Assembly: GCA_013368325.1 (NCBI GenBank)
Contig: JAACJK010000163.1
Coordinates: 1,674,001 to 1,738,000 of the forward strand
Direction: 5' to 3'
Length of the DNA stretch: 64,000 nucleotides
DNA from: Ephemerocybe angulata
Taxonomy: Eukaryota > Basidiomycota > Agaricomycetes > Agaricales > Psathyrellaceae
The notes below the pieces were generated by a model. The model did not search any database, was not told the DNA's origin, and saw only the letters and a program-made list of their open reading frames with translations. Shown piece by piece: positions 1-11,850 of this stretch (position 1 is its first letter; every line of letters begins with the position of its first letter). A program made the position numbers and the translations under genes.

Positions 1-1955
1 ACACCACGGAGAGACCCCTGTAAACCATAGAATGTCAGAACGAAGATATTAATGAAATCTGGAAAGATATCCTCACATAACAAGATGCCAATCAATATGG
101 CTGCGTAAATCAGAGCAGTCGAGTCAGTGCTATAGATTATTCTGGATAGCAAAATCGACGTACCAATGCATAATCCAAGGACCAGCGTTATCAGTTGTGA
201 AACGGATGGTCACATTGTCGCCTGCACCTCCGATGGAGACGACGTCACGCTGAACAGGGTTGGCGTAGTTGTACTGGTCTGTTCCGGCACTTCGAACGAC
301 GCTGAAAGCATGGCCGTGCAAGTGTATAGGATGCTTAAAGTCCCGCATTAGGTTTGCTGTAAATATCTGCAGTGATGTGACTTACAGGGCTACCGGCGCT
401 GCCACCAGGGAATGAGACTTCGATGACTTTGTTTCGGGGAAGGACATAGACACTTCCAGAAGGAAGGAGGTCTTGGGGAGTGCTTGCACCACTCAGGATC
501 TGGAGAAGGACAGGAACCTTCGGCTCCGAAAACGTTGCACCGTTGACTGTAAAATGGCCAGCAGCAAAGCCGATGACCATGTTAAGGGATACATCGGCAG
601 CGCCGAGGGTAGGAGGACCGGGTGCAGCAGCGTTGTTGAGAGGATGAAGGTTCTGCTCCAACATAGGGTTGGAGTTGGGCTCTTGGCTCGTCGTAGGATC
701 GGCAACGGGGGCACCCGCATAGCGCAGGATGGCGGAGTTAAGACCTCCAGCAAAGCCGGCATCGCCACGGCTGGGGTTAGCACGAACCCAGTAGTTGGCA
801 ACGGCTTGGTTGGTCTCGAGGACGAAGGAGAAACGTTGTCCAGGGAAGATCTGAATGCTGTCGACGGTGAGAGGCTGTACGTTAATACTATCCACCTCGA
901 TGATGGTCTATAGCTAGTTAGCACTGATTCTTAGGCAACTTTCAATAAAGTAAATGCTTACCAACGTATGACTATCAATGGAGAAGGTGTAAGCGGGATT
1001 GCAAGAGATGGAAACAAGGCGGAATCGATATTTTCGATTGCGGCGCACGGCAATAACGGAGAGGGGAGTAACAGGTCCTCCGACATAGCGACCCTTCCCG
1101 TTAATGAGAGTGGAGGCAGGTCGTGGGACTGTACCATCCAATGTCGGCCCCGGGGCGTGATACCAGTCAGCAAGGGTGATCACAGTGCCCTCGTTGTCAA
1201 CGTTATAGCTGAGGTTTTAAGTTAGAGCTCAAGTGTGCGGTGTATCACGATGAAGAAACACACCGACTACGATGAGGATCGAAGGGGTCGTAAACCACCA
1301 TCGCGCCACGAAGTCCATCGCAGTACTGGGACACTAGAAAGTATGTAATGAGCGTTCGATCGTACGGCAGAGGTACACCTCGACGTACTGTGATGAGAGT
1401 GATACCAGAACGTTCCTGCCTGGCCCGCAGTCTTGAATCGGTACAGGAACGAGTTTCCCGGAGCAATGGGGCATTGGGTGACGCCTGCAGGACCGTCGGC
1501 CCAGGCGCTACCAGCTTGGAAGAAGCCGTGCCAGTGCTGTGTGATGTGCTGTTAGTAGGACATACGCGGTAGAATATGAATGGCCTCACAATACTAGTGC
1601 TACGAAGCATAGTGGTATCTGTCAAGGCATCGATTGTGTTCAACAGGAAGGTGCTTCCCTGGAAGAAGACGTTGAGTCGAATATTCAGAAGGGTTGTATG
1701 GTTAATGTTACCTTCCACCCATGGATGAGGGGCCCAGGGAATGAGAGTGAGTTGGCTGAACCGCCTGCTAAAACGGCACTAAGTGAAAGGAAAGGATTTT
1801 CAGTAACCTGGAGCCCCTCAGCAAGCCGGCCACACTGACGATCGGTCGAAGCCATCAGGTGCGATGTTCTTGTTGGCAATATGGAGGTTGGCTATAGGGC
1901 CAATGGCTGCAAGAGCAACAGCCACAAGCTGGGCGAGAATTGTGAGTCTCAACAT
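1..1955 (-). CDS. Laccase (multicopper oxidase), 3' end beyond window
   Basis: Secreted blue copper oxidase that oxidises phenols and reduces oxygen to water; about 483 residues are visible. Exons on the minus strand: 1955-1840, 1778-1712, 1658-1590, 1536-1389, 1333-1264, 1208-962, 907-386, 333-164, 100-77, 17-1; the frame stays open throughout. The start gives a signal peptide ([17 protein letters not shown]). Copper ligand motifs appear in order: [21 protein letters not shown] and HCHIDWHL. The residue ten after the motif-4 cysteine is Leu, which in this family goes with medium redox potential (family knowledge). Introns are 48-65 bp, except one of 78 bp. The fifth exon is best ended at a GTGTGT donor, because the nearer GTAGTC donor breaks the frame. 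The C-terminus lies outside the window. Confidence 0.96.
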
Positions 1956-2028
1956 GAGGAAGAAAGGCACAGGATGAGGAGGGCGGTTGTTGAACCACCT
2001 ATGATTTAAAAGACCCTTTGGACGAGGT

Positions 2029-2034
2029 CTTATA
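2029..2034 (-). promoter_or_regulatory. TATA box of the laccase gene
   Basis: TATAAG on the minus strand (context GCATATAAGACC), about 75 bp upstream of the laccase ATG. The position and context fit a core promoter; this is inferred from sequence only. Confidence 0.5.
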
Positions 2035-2190
2035 TGCGCCCCGGCTAATCCAAATTGGGGATGATCGCGTAGAGTAGACTCTGTCGCTGCGAGCGCGTGT
2101 ATTCCCATGTAAGAGGTTTGACTCGAAATCGAGTACCCCGAAACTTCAAGTGAACTTGTCCGACAATTTACGCATAGGGTGCCATAATTA

Positions 2191-2313
2191 GGCTCTGTTC
2201 GGTATGTAGCCGTCCGAGGACTCGGATGGGCCACGGCCGTTAACATGCCGAAGTCACATCAGTCCTAGGATGGCCCATCCGAGTCCTAAGTAGGACCGCT
2301 ACCGAACAGAGCC
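2191..2313. mobile_element. MITE-like hairpin element (123 bp)
   Basis: The ends are perfect 14-bp inverted repeats (GGCTCTGTTCGGTA at 2191-2204, its complement at 2300-2313). A second inner pair of about 16 bp (GGACTCGGATGGGCCA and its complement) makes most of the element foldable into one long hairpin. It has no coding capacity. I see no convincing target-site duplication (left flank TTA, right flank AAA). It lies upstream of the laccase and of the small secreted protein gene, between the two divergent genes. Confidence 0.75.
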
Positions 2314-2637
2314 AAAGGATTCATGAAATTTTGAACGTATTGGAGACCGGACTGGTTCACCCGTATTTGATTGTCATCAAGGTCAAATATTCGTGGATGA
2401 TCTCGTTAGCGTATCCGTAAAGTTAAACGCACTCAACGGACATGCCCCAATTGTCTCTTTCGCCCGGAGGTTTCGTATGCAAGTAACGGGACCTCCATTC
2501 GACAATTGGGGATCTAAAGATCCAGTTAGTTACGCAACATGGTGCATAGATTAGGCATGAGGCAATACCAGATATATACCACACCCATGATCTGAGAAAA
2601 TGACCCCAAGTTCCCCCCAGACCTTACATTTTACAAC

Positions 2638-3007
2638 ATGCAACTCAAGCACGCTCTGTTCGTCGTGGCTACCGTCCTTTCATCGGCAATGGTCGTGAGT
2701 GTCAGTCTACGCATTTCATGATGGGTAACTCACCAGAACCTGCTATCGTTATAAATAGCCTGCAGTCAACGCTGGTGCGGGAGACGTCCTCACCGCCACC
2801 CGTATCCTACAGGAGGTCATCAGGGAGTCTCCCTTCCTCGTCGACCGCACCGAAACTGTTACCTGGACGTAGGTGCCTTTCTTTTTGCGCACGATAAATG
2901 GTGCTCACCAAATCTCTTTTCACAGTCAAAGTACCAGCATTACGGAGACCACCACCGCTACACCGATCCCTGATACGGTGGAGACTGCCCCTGCTACCAT
3001 CTCGTAG
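2638..3007 (+). CDS. Small secreted protein, 82 residues
   Basis: A three-exon gene: 2638-2694, 2759-2868, 2926-3007. Both introns have canonical GT...AG ends, and the second has a CTCAC branch site. The first exon encodes a signal peptide (MQLKHALFVVATVLSSAMV). The mature part has a short hydrophilic/amphipathic stretch (AGAGDVLTATRILQEVIRE) and a Thr/Ser/Pro-rich tail ending TVETAPATIS, a likely O-glycosylation zone. There are no cysteines and I see no known domain. The frame closes exactly over the three exons (249 nt). It is divergent from the laccase across the MITE. The function is unknown. Confidence 0.72.
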
Positions 3008-6000
3008 ACTCTCGCCGTAGGACTAAACATAATACGAAGTTACTTGTTCCAGCGATGTATTGTTGCTACCATCGTGATTCATAAATGCATGTAGCCTTGA
3101 ACAGATGAATCAGCAAGAACAGCTTGAGAGGTGCTTCGGTTCGCGTACCGTGATACTGTGATGGGGGGCGTTAGAAAGTAAATGTGACGTCTATGATTAC
3201 CCGTAGACCTTGTATGTAGATAAATCGATAAAGGTCAATATGGCCTGGAATTGAAATCGATCGAAAGCAAGTCAGCAAGGCTGGAGTCCATGCGCACAGG
3301 AGCAAAACTGAGGAAGATTCGGCATCATCTCAAGGACCCCTAGATTTGGGAATTGAACTCCAAGCAGGAGATGACACTAACGACGCGCATGATCTGAACG
3401 TTGGCCTGCCCAATTGCCTCAGAGAGCTCGGAGCCATTTACGCGTCGAACTGAGAAACTGCGGCAATTGTTCACCTCCGTTTTCGCCGAGGTAAAGGAGG
3501 CCGCTTAATGAGACTACCATCTATCTGAAGTTTCTATTACGGTATAGAGGTATAGTCAGGGCACAGGTTGCGAGCGCTGAAGAAATCAATCATTCACTTA
3601 CGACCTAGCAGTGAGAGAAATGAGGTCCAGCACTGGATTAGACGAGTCAGATGGTGCACATAACGGTGACATCGTATATCAGAAAAGGATGGATATGGGT
3701 GCAGGAGATCGTGCCAAGGTTCCCAGAGGGAAGTAGTTGCATTCTATGGTCTTCATTTGGCACATAGTTGGTCACTGGTGTGTAGTAAGACAAGGAACAC
3801 AGTGGTTCAAGGCAAGGTTCGAGATTCAACGGGATCAATGCTTCAGGTTGGCGGTGTTCGGGCTTGTGATGCACCCACGCACAGACCATGCTGCGGAGAT
3901 CGGTCAAGGCCGAAGTTTGCTTTGACCCCAAGTGAATGGGGTGTTGGATAAATGTGTTGCTAGCATTCGTATTTACCCCTCATATGCGCATGTACCATTG
4001 ACACTTGTCTGGTCGTTCTGTAAAATATATCATGGCTCATGAAGGGACTCTCCGACCACTGGCATTGGCTCAAGAAAAGGCGGCGGGGGATTTTCAAACA
4101 AACTCCAATGGAGAATGCATCCAAGGGCACTGGGCGCTACGAAGTTGATGTTCGCGGTAATGCGGTACTCCGAGGCCGATCGTTACGGCCTGAGGCCTGA
4201 GGGCCAGAGTCGGACTTAAGAGAATTAACTTCAGTGGATTACAACACTCACCAACTAGGGCCTGCATGAATACTCTTCTCCGAGAGCCTGAAAACCTAGC
4301 AGCGTGAACTAGTTGTCTGATAATAATGAATGATGAAGAACGGTAAACTACCCGGTCCGTTCATGGAAAACATATGGAACCAATTAAAAAGCAAACTTGC
4401 TGATGCCATCCTAACACCATTGTTCAGTCGAATACCATACCTGGCATATGGATAACGAGAGCTCTGTGTACCCGAAGATTCCCCGTGGAGGGCAAACGAC
4501 ACCTGTTGACTCTGGGTGCGTACTCGAGAATTTAGGCAATGCATTCAAGCCTCACCCTTTCCAGGCGATATCGGCGTTCTCTTCGCCCACATATCGACTC
4601 ACTGAAAGGAAGTACTCTTAAAATCGGTAATGACTTAGACCTAAGAAGACTACGCTTCCTTTCCGACAACTGCGCACAAACGGAGGCAAATTCATAACCC
4701 AGATCACGCAGTAACGGCAAAGCGCGCAACATACGCGCAACCAAGGCGGCTTTATGTAGGCCAAGTGAACCACCTCTGAATCCAACATGAGTTAGCAGAT
4801 CACTTCTAGAGATATCTACTTGGATTGCGAAATATTGCGGAGCAGTCATTCTTGATAACCTACACTTATCCCAGATGCGCATGAATGAGGTACCTAGGCA
4901 CTCTTCTTACGATAATCTTTCTGCGCAGAGGGTTCCGGAACACAAAAGCCCGAGCTAGGTCTGAGCCGTATCTGCCGCTTCGACTTAACACCGATCTTTA
5001 ATGAAAGCCTCCCTTACCTGGCAGACCGACTCTCGGACTTTCCAGCTGTTATGGGTGTCGCAAAGGTAAAGCAACATTCTAAAGGACAAGTACCTGGCCT
5101 TGGCGATGCATATCATGACACATTCTCTCAAGCTCATGAGCTGAGGTTCTTTATGAGCGATCTTTACAAACTGCGGGAGTAGGAGAAGAGAAGATATATG
5201 CGAAGATAACCGAGCTGCTTCTGAGGCAATTTTATTGACTTAGAAGCGTCTCTGGCCGCCATTCACCTCGCTTCTGAGCCCCGAGTTCGGGCGCTTAGTG
5301 GGCGCTAATACAGGGTCCTCGGTTAGCATCAATATCTCTAGCAGATTCTTTGCATTGTGAAATTTCCTAGCTGTCCAATAGCCATCTAATTTCGGTAAAG
5401 GAGTAGGGCACTTCTGATAACCACAGTCCGGGGTACCTGTCCAATGCCAACTCGAAACAATGAGTCTGAGATGGGTGCCTGGGCAGAACGGCTCTGCTTT
5501 CGGAGGCAAATGCGTCTCAAGTCGCAGCAGTTCGAGCGCATGGTACAAATGCCGAAACCTTCACATCTCCGTTCAGTACCCACAACCTGTGCCACGCGGT
5601 ATCGATAGCGTACGTATCCTCTCTGCAGAGCAAGGCGCAGCGCTTATGATCAGTGATGTCAAGTCCGCGTTGCCGGAGTTGAACAATAATCAGAATGGTT
5701 ATCAGATAGGAACGGACATCTTCACTAAACCATGCATTCGCTTAGTTGACACAGTACTTATGATCGATCAGTGGGTGCAAGGATCCAGGAAATATGGCCC
5801 GTGGGCCGCTACTTAGCTGGATGAATCGAGGCCCAGATTTGGCAGTAATAGCCAACGTACATAGCCTAATCGAAGTTCTGCATCTGAGCAAGCATAGCAC
5901 ACCATCGCGTCCGGTCTTGAGCTTGATCGCTTGAGCCGAGCCGCTCTCAGCATAGTCAGTTTAGCAAACCAAACTGTTACTCAGTGTCATATCGATCTCA

Positions 6001-6500
6001 TGGACAGTGATATGTCGCTCACAAAGACCAATTTCAGTCTGTAAACGGGGAGTCTGGGGTCCCGTGCACAGTTACTGTCCAGATTGTGAAGTTCAACCGA
6101 TTTTCAAACCACTCAAACCTACATAGCCCCTTCTCGACGTGCCACAGGGGCTCCATGGTGTCAGTGGATGTTGGCACAACTGTCTCTTACCCTGCTACAC
6201 CCGACCCGTATCAGAGCGGAGGCTACCCGGTGCACCAGTCGAATCCAGCAGTGGTCCAGAATGCCTCTCCCCACCTGATCTTCGGATTCCCCGTGCTGCC
6301 GGACATCCCATGAACCCGTCATCCCACACAGCCTGAACCCACACCTCGACAAGCGTCTCGCCCACATTCCCATCTGTGATCCCTTCATCCAACCCGAGAG
6401 GAGTCAGAACCGATCATCGCAATGTGTGTATCTCGAGCACACCGAACGTCTTGCGCCTACCCGACCTTCTATCCCGTACGCTTAATCTAATCCTCCCCAT
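3008..6500. other. 3.5 kb without a recognisable gene
   Basis: Only short open frames occur, on both strands. The longest, about 4532-4882 on the minus strand (116 residues) and 5460-5816 on the plus strand (118 residues), show no motif I recognise and do not extend through plausible introns. I see no terminal repeats. The stretch may hold decayed sequence or a gene too broken to read. Confidence 0.5.
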
Positions 6501-6506
6501 CGCTCT

Positions 6507-6717
6507 GCCCATCCTACACATACCCTACGAACAGGTTTGTCCACCAGCGCACCTCCACACCCACCCCTCCTCCACCCACATCGAAAAGGAAATTCAGGGT
6601 CGATGCCCCCACGCATGTCGAGCGGCTATCAGCCGTCCTCCTCCCCATCCCACACATACCCAACAAAAAGGTTCGGCCACCAGCGCACCTCCGCACCCAC
6701 TCCTCCCCCACCCACAA
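6507..6717. repeat. Tandem duplication of the VPS36 3' tail (~139 bp unit)
   Basis: The stretch from about 6507 to 6578 and the stretch from about 6646 to 6717 are diverged copies of each other. Both contain an ACCAGCGCACCTCC core and the run of CCACCC that follows. On the minus strand both encode the same tail, roughly GGGGVGxEVRWWxNLFVGYV. Only the inner copy is joined to the VPS36 reading frame; the outer copy lies downstream of the stop. Confidence 0.7.
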
Positions 6718-8399
6718 TTGAACACTGCCCTACATCATCCCTACATACACCACCCTCCCTTTCGCAATCCTCCACCATCTCCTTACATAAACTGACCGAC
6801 ATCCCGGCCTCGTTGCTCTCTTCCATATCCAATTCCATCTCCAGAGCGATTTCCAGCGTTGTGCGACTACCCTGCATCACCAAAAACCCAGCCAGCCGTG
6901 CAGAGAACGCACTCGCGCTGTACGGGGGCGTGTGCAGCACGGTCAACCCAGAAGCGAATTTCCTCGTGCTCACTTGAGGTGTCGTATACTGCGGTAGCAG
7001 GGGGATGACCTGCAAAAACGTCGCAGGAGGGATGAGGGCGACCCCTCTCGCGCGGTTCCACCCGCCCCAGACTTCATCGAGCGCCACGATGCCTTTATCG
7101 CGCATTAGGCCGGCTTGGAGAACTTTGGCGAGCTCGCGTGCGAGCTCTTCGTGCCATCGCCGCTCGTCCTTCGTCATATCTTGCGTCACGGGCGCGTTGT
7201 CGATGTGCAGACCGAGTTGGGTGAGGGAGGATCGAATGAACGTCGCTTCTTCGGGCTCATCCTGCGTACAGTGAGGATGGTATGCAGAAAGTCGTGGAGA
7301 CGACGTACGTTTGTGCTCGAGGCTGCCGTCAACTTGTCGTTGAGCTCCGCTGCGAGGTGAACCATGTCTTTCGCTTTGACCATGAGGGCTTCCAAGTCCT
7401 GCAGCGCGTCGTGCATGCTCGTCTCGCGTTCCTGTACGGAGTTCTCTACCGTTCTCAGAATACCCGCTGCGCGCAAAGGGTAAGAAATCCGAAATGCTTC
7501 GCAAAATTTCACTCACAAATTCCAACGCTCCGGTTTCCGCCTCCGCGGTCGACTATGGCTGCCTTACTCTCCCATACTTTGCCATTCAAGCTCGTCTTTA
7601 GCGCCCCATATATCGCTTTATCACCTCCCTTTCTAAAGCTAACCTTGATCAGCATGTCGCCTTCCTCGTCGTTGTCAGGGGAATGAGGCCTCGACACCGG
7701 CGCAGACTGGAGCTCCCTGCGAGAGGGTCGGCGCGGCAGGTCAGTTTCGCAGAGTTCGCAGGTACGGAGAGAAGGGTGGTTGAGGAAGGTACACGCTGGG
7801 CATGGAACTGGGTCTTTGGAAGATCGCGGAACGGAGGACCCAGCGAAGCCGGACGCCGGAAGTGACGAAGAGAGGTGAGTAGCTGAACTTCCCTGTTCTG
7901 GGTCGTCAGAGGCGTCTCGCGGGACACCACATAGACCACAGATACGAGCTGCGGAAGGACTGAAGCCTGGAGAGTTGCGGTTACCGCAAACCTGACATTC
8001 CCATATTGAAGGTGCGTGCTCATCGTTCGATTCGGATGAGACGTCGCCTGCCAGGTATACGGTTACCTTTGGAGACGATGTGAATAACCCAGCGTAGTAA
8101 TCGGTTCTTGAGACGTGAGAGAGGTCGATGGAGAAGGAGCAACTGTCTGGCTTTGGGCCATCCACGTAGAACAGGCGATGGCTGGTGATATATGCTGTTC
8201 CCGATTGATGACGAGGCGATTTCTGTTGGCTACATTGTTAGTTTGCGTGAATAGATCTGTGTCTTTGGGAGGAACTTGGGCCTTACCCATCGTATATCCC
8301 AACATTATCTTGAGATCCCAAAAGGTCTTCATCGTCATATAGGAGCGCCTGGATGGGTATGGTCCCGTCGATAGCTTGGCTAAACCGTTTCAATGACAT
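6629..8399 (-). CDS. VPS36: VPS36, ESCRT-II subunit (copy 1, type A)
   Basis: ESCRT-II GLUE-domain subunit that binds ubiquitinated cargo and phosphoinositide at endosomes and hands cargo to ESCRT-III. Exons: 8399-8287, 8229-7517, 7466-7309, 7261-6629, giving 538 residues in a closed frame. The GLUE domain starts at residue 1 and is split, as in yeast Vps36, by two NZF zinc fingers: C116-x2-C-x15-C-x2-C138 (WECQVCGNRN) and C181-x2-C-x10-C-x2-C198 (PCPACTFLNH). GLUE resumes near residue 230 (KVSFRKGGDKAIYGAL). After a helical linker (about 275-330) the EAP30 winged-helix region ends with FLVMQGSRTT and VSLCKEMVEDCEREGGVCRD. The first intron needs the ATGTAG acceptor to keep frame. The C-terminal tail is longer than in copy 2 because of a local duplication. 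Confidence 0.93.
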
Positions 8400-8452
8400 A
8401 GAGGTGACGGAGGCAGAGGAGTTGCAATCGGGTCAGGGGCATTCGCCTCTAT

Positions 8453-10820
8453 TTGTACATGTTACGATCTGGCGTTATCGGCGGAAGGACGAGGCTGCCT
8501 GCTGCCCTTCCCTTCGCCGTCCATGAGCATCGTCGCCCTCCTTCGCCACCCTCCCAAGCGATGTCATTGGCTCCCAAGGACCGCTCGACCTCGATTTGTC
8601 TCCCACGCGCCCCTTGGAATCGCCCTCTCGCTCCACTTCACCGCCTTCACGACGACACCTCTGCGGCTCAAGATATGCGGCCAGCACCAAAACATGCACT
8701 TTATTCTAGTCTAACCCGTGCAAGATCTTCACTACCTACGCGCCTACGGTCCCAATTCAAGCTCCCATCGTGCCCAGCCCCCTCTGCTAGCGCGCAAATC
8801 GCGTCCAGTTTCGTTTTGGATGGTTCAGCAGCTGCACCAGTCACATCCGATTATCACCACTGGGTTCCTGCCAACGATTTCGTGAGTCCCCAGTTATCAG
8901 GCACCAAGATCGACCTCTACTCACATCGATTACCCTGTAGAATTGCCCTCTCGCAATCGGGATGTACGAGACGACGAGGAAAACGGCTCAATTTCTCGCG
9001 CTGTGACTAGCGCCCTGACTCCAAAAGCGGCACAGATAGGACGAACACCCCTACGGTCCCATCTCAGCATCCCACCCATCGCACTTCCGTACCAAATCCG
9101 CTTCTGACGCACCTACGAGGTCAGTACATCGTTTTTGATAGCGCCAAGGTGTACTCACCAAGAAAAAGGACTCTTGCAGGCGATCCCAACCTTGGATGCA
9201 ACGTCACGGGTTTCGCAGCAAGAACATGCACTGAATCCCGATTCCGAACCAGGTCAGCATTTCTCTCTAGTCCCGAATGTAGCTGTACTCACAGCTTTGA
9301 TGCAGCCTCGCTCGATTACGCCCCAGCCACGAAGCGCAAGTGTCAGGCATGCGCATATGCCGCTCGAAGATTGGGATCCGCCCCAGAAACAACGATTACG
9401 TCTACACAAAGGTCAGTCTTCGTACGGTCCGTCAAAGGATCGTGTCCTTACACCCCTGTGACCAGAATATCGCCCCTCAGCCGACGCGATCCTCCGACTT
9501 CGGACACACGATCCTGCGCCAGCCCCACGGGATTCGCCCTGGCCTAGGCATGTGTGCTCGTCTCATCCCGAAGGACTACAAGAGCCTGTACGATCCGCCT
9601 GCGGCACCAGAGGTCAGTATCTCGATCCAATCCCAAATTAATGCTTACCCTCAACAGAGACTTCACCACCAACCAACGGCCTGAAGACCTGTCCCCACAC
9701 CGATACCACACCCTCCGCCGCTCGCCTCAACACCCGAAGACGGCGAACGTTCCACCTGCCGCGATCCGGCGTCAAGGACCTTCGCGAGCGATCACTGGGC
9801 TTTCCCGTGCTCGAGGAAGCGTGCAACACACGCTGAATGGTGGTGGATGGCACGGAGTTGTGCTTGGTCCACAGGTTAGTCCCTCTTTCGAATGGCAGAA
9901 AGCGCGTACTCACCATTTCCACCCAGAACGAAGACACCAGCGTGGGTTTGCGAGCGTAATCTACGCCCGCGGCGCGTACTGTGGCCTGAGAAGTGTGGGA
10001 TGCCGAAGGTGTGATGATACTGGATATCAGAACCTGGTCAGTATGTCGCTCCCCTCAGAATACGCCTGGACTCACGATATACAGGCTGTACGACCTCCGC
10101 CCGGTCCGGTTCCCATCACTCGCTCGACATCCCAGCACCCATGAATCGGCGCCGAAGGTGTAGCCTGGCGATGCACGAGGGTGCTCGCGCATTGCGGACG
10201 TCCGGGGGCGCGTCTTCACACAACAAGCAGAGTGCCGTGGTCGTTGAGAACTGCCGGAGGGCGGAATTGGGAGAGATACTGGATAGTCAGTATTTCGCTT
10301 CCTTTAGTTAAACCGAAGCTTGACTCACGATGCACAGGTTCTCTGACCCCGCCTGCGCCTACGATCCCCGGCACTCACGACATCCCCTCAGCCAAGAATC
10401 GACGCCGAAGACCTGGCCTGGCGGCGCTTTCGCACCGTGGACGCCCGGCGGCGCGTGTTCGCGCATCGGGCAGAGTGTCGTCGTCATTGGGACCTGCGGG
10501 GTGGTATATGGGACCTGGTCAGTATTTCACTTCCCCTAAAATGGAGTACACACTCACCATGTGCACGCTGCCTGCGCCTGCGATCTCCAGCACTGAATCG
10601 ACGTCCCAGCGGCCACCAGTCGACGTCGAAGATCAGGCCTAGCGATGAGAGGGCGGTCCGTCAGGCGTGCAGCGTTGGGGTGGGGGAGGACACGGCTGAG
10701 CTGAAACGAGGTGAGTGTCTAGCAATAACTGAATCGAGGCAGTGTACTCACTTTTACCCTTCGTCGCAGCTAGTGCCATGCACGTTGCGCCCAATCGTCC
10801 GCGCACCCTAATCGACCATT
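8453..10820 (+). other. Intron-dense, coding-poor tract (plus strand)
   Basis: A run of intron-like units on the plus strand: GT(C/G/T)AGT donors, CTCAC or CTTAC branch sites, and AG acceptors 45-65 bp after each donor. Examples start at 8881, 9121, 9252, 9612, 9872, 10037, 10286 and 10518. The segments between them (about 90-200 bp) contain stops in all frames I tried and match no protein family I know. The last units repeat each other (see findings). It could be a spliced non-coding transcript or a decayed multi-exon gene family. Confidence 0.45.
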
Positions 10821-10849
10821 TACTCAGCGCCGAGCGGCGGCCGGTATTG

Positions 10850-11850
10850 ACGTGGGGTGATTAACTGGCACCGTCAAGATCGTGGTGCTTTGTATACCTA
10901 CCGGGGGCAGGTCAATGTCGAGCTATTTGAAAAGGCAAAGGTTAGTCTAGCCTTTTTAAACGAATCTTGGGGTGTGCTGACCTTCGATCTGTAGAACAGA
11001 TGGTGCAAATGAGAGCTATGTAAAGGGTTAGTTTCAGTATAGCATAGATACCATGGTGTACTACGTACCTCTGAATGAAACGGATTTTCTTTCTTATGTG
11101 CACGGCTAGGTGCCTTGTATCTGAAGCGGTCAGGTTAGTGGTGCGACTTCAGAGATTGGATGGATGACTTACTCTTTGCTTAAAGTGAAGCCATAGCGAC
11201 GTAGACCACGGCGAAGGGGATCGTTGAAGCTTACTGAGGCGAGGGGAGGCGGACGCGTTCTATTGAGGCGTAGATGGAGTGTAAGTGGGCCAGGATTTTT
11301 AATGATCAAAAGGATGGGGTACTGACCGACCAAGCTTTGAGCTCTAAAGTCTGAAATGGTGTCGTTGAATGTGAGTAAGGCGGATTAGAGGAAAGAAATA
11401 CAATCGCGCTCACCGTAATGATAGCGCAGAAAGCAATCTGAGACTGAGTGCAATATGGTCAGTGAGAGGTTGTAAAGAAAGGGATTGTGACTTACGAGCT
11501 GGGACGGTGGTGGTCAGAGCGACGTGTCAACTGGTAACGAAAGGATGAGTTGCCCGTGAGGATGGCATCAAAATTTACCCGGACCATAGGACCAGACTCA
11601 CCAAACGGCGCTGAGCTCATCGTCGTCGAGGACGGCGAAGACGACGAGCAAAGCAGGGTGGCGAACTCGTGCAATGTAATACACTGTGTGTAGAGAGTAA
11701 ATTTGATGATAGAGAATGAAAGAGGATGTGGTGAAGAGGGAATGTGGAATGAGAGGGAAACCCCGCTGAGGAGGATGAGGAACGACCATCTCGCTCCCCC
11801 ACTTATATATCCCATCCCCACTCCCCCATTCTCTCACCACTTCGGGTCTC
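10850..11850 (-). other. Intron-dense tract with TATA box (minus strand)
   Basis: ATATATAAG at 11803-11811 (minus) is followed by a C/T-rich stretch and then by repeated intron-like units on the minus strand, for example the donor GTGAGTCTGG near 11,608 and others near 11,490 and 11,410. No continuous protein frame could be assembled. It converges on the plus-strand tract at 8453-10820. Confidence 0.35.
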
